NCBI RefSeq assembly: GCF_964199755.1
Contig: NC_133898.1
Location: 128,710,224-128,774,223, forward strand
From: Larus michahellis
Lineage: Eukaryota > Chordata > Aves > Charadriiformes > Laridae
DNA: 64,000 nucleotides
Direction of reading: 5' to 3'
The position numbers were made by a program, and so were the translations under genes. The notes under the pieces were generated by a model that was given only the letters and a program-made list of their open reading frames with translations, made no database searches and was not told the DNA's origin. Each line of letters opens with the position of its first letter. Position 1 is the stretch's first letter. Shown in pieces: positions 52,321-63,633 of the stretch.

Positions 52321-54306
52321 TGCAGCCACCTCCGGGGTGAACCTGCCTGACATCTGCCAGCCCACGGCAACTCTATGCAACAGTCTAGTGGAAGAGGTGT
52401 GGATCGCACCTTCGGGGCAACTTTTCAAAAGTATAACATGCACAAAGCCCAGCAAAATCCACTCTAAGACCAGAGAGGACAGGTTGACTCATTTAATTTC
52501 CTTTTCTGGGCAGTTCCCCTCTTTTTTTCTGTCCTCACACAATGTTGGGCGTTGAACTCTCAAATAACCTAAACTTTTCCAGTTTGCTTTCATCAGCTTT
52601 GTCTTTCCTAAAAGCTTTTAAAATATTCTTTTCGCACAGGAGAACAGGGAACAAATCTGCCCCTCCTCTGCTCCAGAAATGAAACAACTCCATCACTCTC
52701 TCTTTCCTTGCCTCCCTTCTTTGTACAAAGCTATTGGCCAATTAACTTTCAGTCTTCTCTGATCTCCGCTACTTCTTTTAAACCACAGTTACATTCTGAT
52801 TTTGCTGCTTGATGTTCTAACTGGTTTAAATCTGGACAGAAATAAACAGCCTGACATTAGGCACTGGCAGGAATCTTTGCTTGGCATGCAGATATATGCA
52901 CTGTCCCGTGGCCAAATCATACAGCTTGATGGATGCCGACTTGTGGCCTTGATGCTGACTACAAATCCTGTGATTTGTTGCAGGATTGGCTGCATCTCTG
53001 AAAAGCTGCTCGTGGTGGTCATCTCCCCAGCTTGGTAAGCTTTGTTCTTACTTTGTTCCAGATCCAGAGTTTCTCCAGTCAAATGGTGGAATTGCCCAAA
53101 CACTGGCTCTCTGGCAAGAGGAGGAGATCACCTGGTTGATGTTTCATGGCATGATGCTCAGTGGATCTTTCTCTTTAAGAGTGATTCAGTCGGTCCTGAG
53201 TCCTAAGTGTTTTTATAGAAAAGCTCCTGCTGAAATCAAGTGTTGCTTTCAAAGGCTGTGAGATCAGTCTACTTCAGACCCATCAAGGTTGTCTGTGGAG
53301 CATCCGCAGATGGAGGACATCAGTATTCAGTCTCTTGCAAGAGCCTTTCCTATTAGTCAAGATTTGCTACTGCAAAGCTGGCCTTTCGTATCTCCAATGT
53401 GTCTGGGAGAAGATGATGTGCCCTATTAGAAAAGAGCTCATTCCTTGACAGATGCAATCTGGAAGTATGCTCATGTAGTGTCACCTTGCCCCTTGGTCTA
53501 TCTGCCTCTTTGCAGCCCCACATACATCGAGGGGAAGCTGGCTTTTAGAGCAGCATACTGCAGGGAGTCAGCCTCCGATGGTCGGTCCTCCCTCCCCTGT
53601 CTCACGGCCAGCATGAAAATGTTTTCATTTGAGCAATTAACCATACATCTGATGTAAATTATCAGAGTCCCACAGAAATAACTGGAGCTATTCTGACATG
53701 CACCAGCCAAGGGCATGGCACAGCTGTCTACCAGCTGCCAGAAAGATGTTCATCGTCTAGTTGCCTACCAAGCTTTGATTTGCTCAACAGGAGCAGATAT
53801 TTGCTCTATCTGGGGTTAGATAAAAACCCTCTTAAAAAGTATTACACTGGTTTACGAGCTGGGCACACTGCTTCCCTCACCCTCTAACCTCACCCTCACT
53901 GCCAACCCATTGGAAGAATCTCTCCGTATAGACAGACTTTCCCCTTCCTGCCCTTAAGAAGAACAAATCTTAAGACCAGCTTTAATTTCCATCCTTGAAA
54001 CCAAATAAGCCCTAAACCCTGAAAATATTCGGCAAAGTCAATATGAGGCTGAGATTTTGCAGGCCAGAGCTGTGGATTTATGCAGGACTTTACATGACTG
54101 TTTTATTTCCAACGCAATAAAGAATAACCAACTTATTGTAGCAAACCTTGTGCCAGGTGCTATCTTCCAAAACTTTCTGCATGGGACAGTCTGCCCTGTA
54201 TTTTCTCCACCTATCAGCACTTTGCAGAATGTTGGAAGGGAAAACACCCCCTTTGCCTCTGTCCCAGCAGGGGCGGATTGCAAATGAGGAAAACTATGTG
54301 GCTTTA

Positions 54307-54680
54307 CATGTGTTTTTTCTCTTTCTTTTTCCTTCTCTCTTCCTTTTTCCTTCCTTTTCCATTCCTTCCTTCCTTCCTTCCTTCCTTCCTTCCTTCCTTC
54401 CTTCCTTCCTTCCTTCCTTCCTTCCTCCCTTTCTTCCTCTTTTACTTCCTCCCTTCCTTCCTTCCTCTCTTCCTTCCTCTCTTCCTCCCTCTTTCTCTCT
54501 TTCTCTATTTCTCTTTTTTCTCTTTCTCTCTTTTCTTTCCTTCTTTCTTTCTTTTATTTTTCTTTCTCTTTATTTCTTTTTATCTCTTTCTTTTTCCCTC
54601 TCTCAGGCTCTCTCTCTTTCCATTCTCTTTCTTTGAGTTTCTCTCTTTCCTTCTTTCCTTACCTCTTTCTTTCTTCTGAG
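54307..54680. repeat. (TTCC)n microsatellite within a polypyrimidine tract
   Basis: Nearly pure pyrimidine on the + strand for about 370 bases. A clean TTCC tandem lies at about 54363-54426; the rest is CT/TTTC-rich. Open frames here only translate the repeat (SFLPSFLPS). Confidence 0.95.
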
Positions 54681-54836
54681 ATGAGGAGATAGAAGCTTCA
54701 CTGGAAGCCACCAGATCTGTGAAAGCAAATCTCTTTGATCTTTCCATCATAGTTTCAAAGTTCAGTTGAGGGTGTTATTGTGGAGAGCCCATAGATGTCC
54801 CTTTGGAGATACGTATTGGTTTTGCTTTTTTCATGC

Positions 54837-54950
54837 CATAGAATCATAGAATCATAGAATGCGTTGGGTTGGAAGGGACCTTTAAAGGTCATCTAGTCCA
54901 ATCCCCCCTGCAGTGAGCAGGGACATCTCCAACTAGATCATGTCACCCCC
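54837..54950 (-). mobile_element. CR1 LINE 3' fragment
   Basis: The + strand shows three catagaat octamers (54837-54861), then gttgggttggaagggacctt, catctagtccaatcccccct and gcagggacatctccaacta, the reverse-complemented CR1 tail. It lies just after the polypyrimidine tract. Confidence 0.92.
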
Positions 54951-55224
54951 TCTCAACTTGTTTTTTTACCTCTTCTGGATTATCTCTTTCATTGCTGTTA
55001 TGCCCAGCATCCTTTTTTGACCTTTAACAAGATCAGCCCTGGACTTCAACCAGTAAAATCAATGTTGATACCATGTCCCAGGAGCTCTTTTGTCTGTCTC
55101 TCCCACCTTCCGGCAGCCAGCCACGTGATGTCTTCTTCAGAGAGGAAATGCTACTCAGAGCAACAGACTGGCATCAAGGATCCCTGGATCCTCCTCTTAG
55201 CTTTTCCTCTTGCTTGCTCTCTAC

Positions 55225-55325
55225 TTTGTCTTTGTGTGCCTCAGTTTACCCACCCAGGTATAATAGTATCTACCTCACAGGGGTGTTGTGAGGCTCCGTT
55301 ACTGAGATCCTTCTCTGGAAGGTGG
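55225..55325 (+). repeat. MIR-type ancient SINE fragment
   Basis: Contains tgtgcctcagtttaccca, tataatagtatctacctc and ggggtgttgtgaggct in the order expected for the 3' half of MIR. The 5' half is not recognisable. Confidence 0.8.
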
Positions 55326-56706
55326 GGTAGAAATGCCCCCCATTCATAGATTAGCACGTCAGCCTTCCCTGTACAAACTCTTTCTTCAGACATCGGTGTT
55401 GGCAGAAGTCAACATTGTTATGAGTTTTATTCATTGCTTTCATCCGGTGCCAAGGTTTGGGGCATTTACAGACTCCCCGCAGGCAAGGCTGGATATGACA
55501 CGTGGAGGAGATCCGATATGGGGAGGTCCGCTCTTATTCCCGAGATAGCTGAAATCACCAACACAACCATGGACAAAGGGGTTTTTACCTTGTCCCAAGC
55601 CTCCAACAACCACATAATCAACTCTTTGCCACCACAAGCATTCTGTCTTTGGATTGCCAAATCTCACTGGAGAATCATGCAAGTGCACATTTTGGCTGTA
55701 CATGAGATGCCAGCGCTTTCTGTGACACAGTCCAGGCTGTCCTACAGCCCCGCAGGAACGCCCAGGGAAATGTTTGCTGGTTGCTATTTGAAAGGATTCG
55801 CAGAGAAAAGTCATTTTTAAATCATTTCTCTGCTTCGCTAGGAATTTAGCACCCTGATGCACACTCTCCTTGACCGTACACACTTCAGTCAACGGATTCG
55901 GGCTCTAGCAGACAGGATTTATGACACAAATCCCAGCAACTGGCACTGGAGGAGGGGAAAAAATTGTCACCTTCCTAGCCTACCCCATAGTCAGAGAAGG
56001 ATGCTATTTTATCCCAAGGTTCATCTTAACCGGAATGAACGGTTAACAGAATGAGAACCATTCTGTCCAAGTGCAGGAATTCCTGCTACTTCCTTTAAGA
56101 AAGCTGGTAATCCAAGGACCTCCATTGAATGCTGCAAGAAGATTGGATTAGGACACAAAATGGCTAAAAAAACCCAAAAAAAAACAAAGAAAAAAAGTGC
56201 AAATTACCCTCCCAGAGGTGGAAAACGAGCCCACAAAAGACCCTTCTTGTGCACCACGTGAATTTGGTTAAAGGACAATAGGATGAATTATCTCCTTTCA
56301 CCCACACTGGTACATGGAAATTCCTGGAGCAGCTTCGGGTGGGTCGCCCTCACTGGAAAGCAGCACTCAGAGATCTTCTGCTTCATTTGCCTTTGAAAAC
56401 TGAGTCACAAACTCAAAAATACAGAAGCGGAGAGCTTTAGCTAAGGTGAATCAAGTTTTCTGCACAGGGGAGTTGGATAGGAAAGAACTGTTCCATCCCT
56501 TAAGAATTTTTGTGAATTTGTTTTTCCAACCCACATGGAAACCTCAAGGCTAACAGCAAACATGAAACAAAAATATGCAAAACAAGGCATATGCCAACAA
56601 AAACAGTTTGGGTATCTTGGAGGGAGATTGTTTTGATCTTTTCCTGTTTGCATCCTCCTTTAAATTACCCAGCATTTTGAAAGGGAAAGCTGTTCTGAAA
56701 TAATCT

Positions 56707-56726
56707 AAAAAAAAAAAAAAAAAAAA
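56707..56726. repeat. Poly(A) tract (20 A)
   Basis: 20 A followed by gaataaaaatg; no recognisable SINE or LINE body upstream. Confidence 0.93.
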
Positions 56727-57577
56727 GAATAAAAATGTCAAAGAAGATATCCAAGAGGCTCAAATCATGTCCTGCATTCCCCCACGGCTCTGGTATTTTT
56801 CAACAGGAAGCAACTTGAAGCTGGCATTTTCCAAGAAGTTTTAACTGTGACGCACTGGCTTTTTGTGCGGGGGAGAGAAAACAATTTTTCCAAACAATAC
56901 CCTTCACATCCCTTGACCCTTTAGCCCACACGTCCCAAACCTTTACAAGGGTCTCTTGGGAATGGGATTGGCTTTGATACAGGAGCCCTGCAGCAACATT
57001 CCCAGCGTTGCAAACAGCTTGTGATAGCCGATGCTCCCCTCGCAGGGTGGGAATGACCAGGTAGCCGAGAGGAGTTGGTCCCCATCAGCCCGCAGACCAC
57101 CAAGGAGAACCACCTCAAGTCCTGCCTGCCCTTCAACCGAGCCAGGATGGGGCTGTACATCCTTTCCATGGTGATAAAGTCTTCTACTGCCTTGAAAACA
57201 AACAAACAAAGAAAATCCACTCTGGTTTATGCAGTTTAACTCGCCGGCAGCAATACAACCCACAGAACCAGTAGCAGGCACCGAGAAGTTTTACCTAGAG
57301 GTTGGCAGGAAGATTCTTTTTAATGTCATTTTTAATGTTAAGCATGTTTCTTTTCCCCTTTTGGGTGAAACTTGGAAATTTCCTGGAAATTTGGAAAAAG
57401 TCACCATTACCCAAGAGGGAAGTCCATGCTCTCACGTCTTGCCCCAACAAGCACCCCGTCCATTGCCCCACAACGATAAGCACATGGCAGAGGTTAGAGG
57501 GACCAGAACAGCCCACGGCTGCGGTGACAAAGAAATAAGCACACTGTTGAGACTAAAGCACACGAACAAGCCTGCTC

Positions 57578-57910
57578 CGCGATCCTGATAAAACCCGCTG
57601 CCTAGGAGTCAATTCCCCGCCGCCTTTTCTCAAAGGTCCCGGACCCACGTTCACACTCCCCCTCCTCCCGTCCCGCTCTGCGATTTGTCCTCTAGACATC
57701 ACCCCCCTCGCCCAGGCCAGGCTCACACCAGTATATTCTGCTTAGCGCGGCTCTCGCCTTCACCGCCAACGAGAAACGGGTCTCTGCAGAAGGTCTGCAG
57801 AAGGTGATTTTCCCGGGAGCACCGATCGGGAATACCCCTGTGAGCCTGAAATGACCCCGTTTCAGCAAACAGGTCTACGTTCGGTGCGTGCTGGTAGGTC
57901 TCCGCAGAAG
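57578..57910. other. CpG-rich patch
   Basis: About 24 CpG in about 330 bases (ccccgccgcc, cccgtcccgctctgcg, tcccgggagcaccgatcggg), ending at a 21-A run. It could be a small CpG island; no exon is recognised in it. Confidence 0.5.
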
Positions 57911-57936
57911 CAGCTGACCAGCTGGCTGCTCCTGGC

Positions 57937-57957
57937 AAAAAAAAAAAAAAAAAAAAA
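57937..57957. repeat. Poly(A) tract (21 A)
   Basis: 21 A immediately after the CpG-rich patch at 57578-57910. Confidence 0.95.
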
Positions 57958-58680
57958 GCTGTTTTTTATTAGACCTGGCTGAAACGCCTGGAGCTTTGCA
58001 TCAGATCTGGGCTCGTGCACTTGCCTCTTCCCTGTCCCATTTGTACGCTTTGATTTCCGAGCTGGTTTTTTTTTGGTTTGGGTTTTTGTTTTATTTTTTA
58101 TTTTTTTGCACTGTCGGGAATTTTTTAAACCGTGTTAATTGTAGTCAGCTGCATAATGTTTGTTAGGCCTCTCCACCAAGCTCTTTAAATGAACGTCAGT
58201 GGCTGTCTTCCCTTGGACAATAATGAATGTATATATCGTAAGTGCAGACTATACAGAAAAGTGGCTAAGTCAAGGATCAGAGGGTTTTGTAAAGCCTGTT
58301 TATTTTTTTAAATAAGTTTGAGCATTTATATTTTACCACCATTTACGTGGTTTTGGGGAACCCAGATTGTGTCAAGATCTCATGCCAAAACAAGCCAAAA
58401 GTTGTTTGATTTCAACCTTCTCTTCCATGAACCATATTTTAAATGATACTTTGTCATTTTAAATGTTTTATTGAAACATGTACTGATGAAAAAAAAAAAA
58501 AAACAAACAAAATGTCATCTTGACAAAAGATTTATACATGAATCAGAAAGTATTTATTTCAATTTTGTACCTTTCCATTTTAATACATTATAATGTATTG
58601 ACTCAACTGAGATAATATAAACAGTTCATTTTAATAACATGTTTGAAGTGTGCTGTGTCTTTTTATTCTTTTTATTCTTT
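57958..58680 (+). other. AT-rich block resembling the end of a 3'UTR
   Basis: Contains TGTATATA at 58228-58235, repeated TTTTAAAT, ttttattgaaac and an A-run at about 58489-58503. It ends with gataatataaacag (AATATA-type variant signal, about 58613) followed by the GU-rich gaagtgtgctgtgtcttttt at 58647-58666. No strong canonical AATAAA is found here. Confidence 0.35.
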
Positions 58681-59677
58681 CCTTTCTACTCTGCGCTGGA
58701 CACACAGCCTACGAAACCAAAAGCAGACCTGCAACATTTCAGCTCGTGGCAATCCTGAGTTTCTTTTAAACCAGAGCAAGATTTTGTCTTTAGCAGGATG
58801 CTCCAGGAAAACCCAATGGACACTGGGTCAAACCACAGGACGAGGTAGCCTGAAAGTAGAAGACCTGGTGGGTAAAGAGGGTAAACTACCCAAAATAAAA
58901 TACCGTGCAGCTGGAAACGTAATTATCTGCCGGTGGCTCTAGGTGACAGGACCTCCCTGTGGAGTCCCCAGGTAGGGGATGGCACCACCACACGTCTGCC
59001 ATGTGCACCGCTGCAAGGGAAGTAGTTTGCGTCCTCTGCCAGTGATGTGGTCCCCACATTGAGCCTACCCACACAAGGACTGTGTGCCTGACACCTGTCC
59101 TGTCCCTCCTCATCCCCACTCACTCAATCCATCAGTAAGGATTGACTGTCTCCTCCACCAAACCCCCAAATTCAACTCCGAGTCCTGATTTGCTTCAGTC
59201 ATCTGCCTTGTCACCTCCTGCTCCTCCACACCCCTGCCCAGGATGGTGCATAAACCCACCACGCACACAGAGGGAGACGTCTCTGTTGCTGCCAATGAGC
59301 TGTACTTTGGCTTCTCTGCTCCAGTTTTCCAGCTTCAGTTTGTCCCTCACCAACCCCCTGCCGAACCTAAACACGTGTTGAGCCCAGTTAATGGTAACTG
59401 ACCCCTTGATCCATCACTTCATTGAGAAAGCCCAAGTACAAAGCGGGCTGTGCAAGCCGTCCTCCTTCAGACGCAGGTCTATCATGCAATGGGTACCTCT
59501 TGCCTACGGGCACGGAGGATGTGCCAGCTGTAAGGAGAGAAACTTGCTCGTGAGGCCTCTGTATTGGTGCTGGAGGTTGGCCTTGCATGGAGAGCAAATC
59601 TGCTTGTCACCACGAGGTAAATGCTGACTACATCCTTGGTTCTAAGGCACCATCTGGCCAGGTCCATGCTACCAAAC

Positions 59678-59812
59678 TCCCTCAGCCTCCAGAGCAGGGT
59701 GGTAACATCCAAACCACCTTTTGGGGATGGCCTATTCTAATTCCTGAGCCAAGTCCAAGGATTATTTGTGACATTTCCAGCTGACCTGGTCCAAAACTGT
59801 GCTAAGGAGTGT
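59678..59812 (-). repeat. Unassigned ~130-bp interspersed repeat, copy 6 (inverted)
   Basis: Read on the + strand it is the reverse complement: cagcctccagagcagggtgg, taacatccaaacca, tcctgagccaagtccaagga, catttccagctgacctggtc and caaaactgtgctaaggagtg. Confidence 0.68.
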
Positions 59813-60298
59813 GCTCATAAACTTGTCCAGGAGTTGTTCAATTTACTGCTGTAGACATAACCACTGAGGAACATCATGACAACTTGTTGGACTGCATAGC
59901 ACACGAACAACAGGGGAGGGTGGACACTCACTGCAGAGGCCCAGTGGGGTGCTGATCTCTGGTGACAGCTGCTGGGTATTATCAGGAAAAGCAGATAATA
60001 TTCTCCATGACTGAAACACATAGCTGTTCCCCTTCAAGAAACCACTGCTCTCTTCATCCTGGAGAGGGTTTTTGTAGCAGTGGGAATATGAACGTGCAAT
60101 TTCTCCACCCTCATATTTCAAAGTAGAATGAACTTCAGCACAGACAGACTCCGGGAAAGTTCCTCATCAAACTTGCCCAGGCCGTTCAAAATAAAACTGC
60201 TTCGTGCTATCGGTTCTGTGGTCAAACACCTGACCCCTGGGAAGTGATGGGTAAAGTGGGCTTCTTGTACAGCGATGTCGCAAAATCTTGGTGATTTT

Positions 60299-60743
60299 CA
60301 GGGCAACCAAGATGATTATGGGACTGGAGCGCCTCCCTTATGAGGAAAGCCTGAAAGAGCTGGGACTCTTTAGCCTGGAGAAGAGAAGGTTGAGGGGGGA
60401 CCTGATTAATGTTTACAAGTACCTAAAGGGTGGGTTTAAGGAGGACGGAGCCAGGCTCTTTTCAGTGGTTCCCAGTGACAGGACAAGGGGCAATGGGCAC
60501 AAGCTAGAACATAGGAAGTTCTGTTCAAATACACGGAAAAACTTCTTTACAGTGAGGGTGACAGAGCACTGGAACAGGCTGCCCAGGGAGGGTGTGGAGT
60601 CCCCTTCTCTGGAGATTTTCAAGACCTGCCTGGATGCAGCCCTGAGGGATGTGCTTTAGGCAATCCTGCTCTAGCAGGGGAGTTGGACTAGATGATCTCT
60701 AGAGGTCCCTTCCAACTCTGAAGATTCCGTGATTCCGTGATTC
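60299..60743 (+). mobile_element. CR1 LINE, 5'-truncated, with an ORF2 C-terminal fragment
   Basis: The + frame from about 60300 to the stop at 60659 reads [51 protein letters not shown] and [20 protein letters not shown], the CR1 ORF2 C-terminus. The 3'UTR has ggtcccttccaactctgaag and ends in attccgtg octamers at about 60724-60743. Confidence 0.93.
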
Positions 60744-62682
60744 TCCAGAAGGTATCACCTTCATTTCAAGAAGTCCATATGATACAAAGAGAGCAAGTCA
60801 TTCTGACACATCTGTCATAGTTTGCAGCAGAGAGGACTCCAGAGCTAGCCCTACGCAGCTGGGAAGGTCCAGCATTTCACTGCATATTAAAGAATACATT
60901 GTAGGAAGAGAGGGGTCTCATAAACAATGATAGCTCAAACCAAACTTCCTTCTGCTTCCTGGATGCTCTGGGAAGGATCTGAATTTCGGGACACTGCCAA
61001 ACTTTCCTTGGAAGGCAGGTCTGGGAGATATTGAATGGAGAAGGACAAAGCGGGCGGAGGACTGTGCAACCTCAATATTACACCTAAGGGACAGCAGAGA
61101 AGAGAGCGCATGGGTTATCGGGAGGCATCTGGAAGAAAAACAGGTGAGGGTGGGCACTCACTGCAGATAGTTACATTTATTCTGACTAAAATAATCCTCT
61201 TTGATTCCTACATCTCTGCAAACCAGTCAAGGACAGGCACTTTCTACATTGCATCCACTCCTCCCCAAAGGATGGGGCAGGTGCCATCTGGAAAGATGGC
61301 ATGAGGTGAGGGGAGCCCTGGAGTCCACCCTCGTCATGACTCTCTTTAAGAAAGAATGAATCTTACAGATTGCTCTCCCCAAAGGGGGTTGCTGGGTGTG
61401 CTGGAGTCATTTAGAGTCAGAGGAAATAGGTTACCACCAGAAAAGCCACATTCCAGGAAAAGCTGACTTATTTTAAGGAAGAAGGAAACCATGTCTTCTG
61501 GGGTGGATGAGCAGCATACACTGGCTGTTGTGGGGCATCTTCCTCTGCTTCCCACCAGGAGGGAGGTGGGATTTTCAGCACAGGAGAACTTGTGTTGGGG
61601 ATTGGCATCCATGACAAACTTTCACACCGTTGCCCTAAGTTTGCATGAAGGCAACCATTTCCAACCACTGTACCCTGTACCTCACTCACTGTGGCCCCAC
61701 CTGTCCTTTCAGGGGCAGAAAGACACTTAGCTGAAGGGAGATGGACCACTCCTTTCCTACCCTCCGCTATAGCCAAGCACATGCCACTGACCACAGGACT
61801 GGAGGCATGATGACCTGTGTGCTGCAGCACAGGTTGTGGTTTGGGTTGGGAGCTACCAAACCGCTCTCTTGGGCTTGCTTAATCAACCCAAAGATGCAAA
61901 GAGGATCTCTTCTTACCCCTCCATGCTCTCAGCTCCCAAGTTGTGTCAGGAAAAATGAGATTCCTGCACTTCTCCACGTACAATGACAAGTGTGGCTCAC
62001 GAACACTGGGCAAATATTTTAGCAATGGGGTTTTGAGCCTGGGATGGGGAGGAGAAGGGAGAGAAGAGTGGGAGGACATAGGGATGAGGCCACAGAGATC
62101 CCAGGACAGTGGGAGAAGCTGTGAAGGGACCCTAGGGGAAGAGGTGCTGAAAAAAACCAGCCAGGATACCTTTGAGGGTGGTAAGGGAGGCAGAAATAAA
62201 TGCCAAGGGGTTTTAACCCACACCGGGGCCAGACCAGAGCAGCAATCCTGGACAGACGATCTTTCTTCTAGCAGGGTGGGGAACAAACAGGTGAAGAAAT
62301 TGCTTTACACAGCTATATTTCCTCCTAATCCCCATCCCAGGATATCCTTCTCGCAAAATAGGCTCCCTGTTCCCTTTCATCAACCTACCAAGTTCCCTTT
62401 TAACACTTTCCTTAGTACTTTTCCCTGGCTTCCTACTGACAAACAACTTCTGGAGAGGACAACTTCAGCTCAGTCTCTAACCTGACCATTTTCTATGCTG
62501 TTCCTCATCTGCCTGCAGAGTGGACTCCCGCTATGTTCTAGTACCAGGTAGGTAGCAGTTGCCTCCACCTAGACCAGGTTTTCAATGTGAATTTTCTGTA
62601 GATTTGCCCAGTTTTTAGTTCTATAAGGAAGTTTTGGAAGTAGCTTTTTTCACAAGAGTTGAGGCACAGACCGGTGGAAAAG

Positions 62683-62798
62683 GTCAACATGGCTATGCCC
62701 AAACTGCATGTTGGGACTGACGCATGACATGTGCTAACTCCCTAGTAGCACCTGGGGATGGTTTGGCTCAGTGCTAGTAAGCCTGGGTTGAAACCATG
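62683..62798 (-). repeat. Unassigned ~130-bp interspersed repeat, copy 7 (inverted)
   Basis: Reverse-complement copy: caaactgcatgttgggactg, catgtgctaactccc, cacctggggatggtttggct and cagtgctagtaagcctgggt. Its end (the family's 5' side) runs into the 39-bp tandem duplication. Confidence 0.65.
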
Positions 62799-62876
62799 TC
62801 TAGAAACCAAGGCCAGTTGGCCTGGGTTGAAACCATGTCTAGAAACCAAGGCCAGTTGGCCTGGGTTGAAACCATG
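62782..62876. repeat. 39-bp tandem duplication, 2.4 copies
   Basis: A 39-bp unit at 62782-62820 is repeated exactly at 62821-62859 and then partly (17 bases) at 62860-62876. The unit begins cctgggttgaaaccatgtct. Perfect identity implies a recent or homogenised event. Confidence 0.97.
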
Positions 62877-63074
62877 CAAATAAGAGTAGAGTTACAGGGA
62901 CCAGACATCAGCACCTTCATCTTCACAGAGAAGAAGGCCAGGCCATGATATCGTTGTTTAATTGAAGATCAGTATCTTTATACAGTGCTTGGGCACAAGG
63001 GTGGCTTCGAGATCTTACTGTGAGAGGATAAACAGTCTAGAAAACAAACCAGTAAGGAAAAAGTGAACAAATGG

Positions 63075-63178
63075 ACTTCAGGCTGAAAAGGAGCATGAGG
63101 TGAGACACCAGGAAAAACTTTCTCCTGGTAGGATAGATCAGCACTGGGTAGGTTATCTGAGTGGGAGCTGAGCATTCA
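63075..63178 (+). mobile_element. CR1 LINE internal fragment (separate copy)
   Basis: Reads like the CR1 ORF2 C-terminal region without the tail: caggctgaaaaggagcatga, acaccaggaaaaactttct, cactgggtaggttatctgag. The same region occurs again in the following element, so this is probably a second, more decayed copy. Confidence 0.7.
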
Positions 63179-63187
63179 CAAGTGGAG

Positions 63188-63633
63188 ATGATCAGAGGGC
63201 TGATACGAGGGTTGGAACACCTGTGCTATGAGGACAGGCTGAGAGAGTTGGGGGGGTTCAGCCTGGAGAAGACAAGGCACCATGGAGATCTTATAGCGGC
63301 CTTCCAGTACCTAAAGGGGACCTACAGGAAGGATGGGGAGGGACTCTTTATCAGGGAGTGTAACGATAGGACAAGGGGTAACGGTTTCAAGCTGAAAGAG
63401 GGGAGATTTAGATGAGATATGAGGAAGAAATTCTTTATTCTGAGGGTGGTGAGCCCCTGGCCCAGGCTGCCCCGAGAAGCTGTGGCTGCCCCATTCCTGG
63501 AGGGGTTCAAGGCCAGGTTGGATGGGGCTTGGAGCAACCTGGTCTGGTGGGAGGTGTCCCTGCCCAGTGCAGGGGGTGGAACTGGATGGTCTTTAAGGTC
63601 CCTTCCAGCACAAACCATTCTGTGATTCTACGA
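63188..63633 (+). mobile_element. CR1 LINE, 5'-truncated, with an ORF2 C-terminal fragment
   Basis: The + frame reads RGLEHLCYEDRLRELGGFSL, HHGDLIAAFQYLKGTYRKDG and [16 protein letters not shown], then a TGA at 63413-63415 in place of the usual Leu-Asp; homology resumes (RKKFFILRVV, GFKARLDGAWSNLV). The tail has ggtcccttccagcacaaacc and terminal octamers attctgtgattctacg at 63618-63633. Confidence 0.92.

Larger units (their letters stand above)
51341..57577. other. Non-coding flank
   Basis: Contains a 233-codon minus-strand frame at 51369-52070 without recognisable domains, the polypyrimidine tract, a CR1 tail and a MIR relic. Otherwise ordinary single-copy sequence. Confidence 0.5.

Noticed and set aside
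54148..54679. Long plus frames encoding SFLPSFLPS-type protein
   Set aside because: They only translate the TTCC microsatellite and its CT-rich flank.
61943..62485. 180-codon plus-strand frame
   Set aside because: Low-complexity Gly/Glu stretches, no recognisable family, overlapped by a minus frame of similar length.
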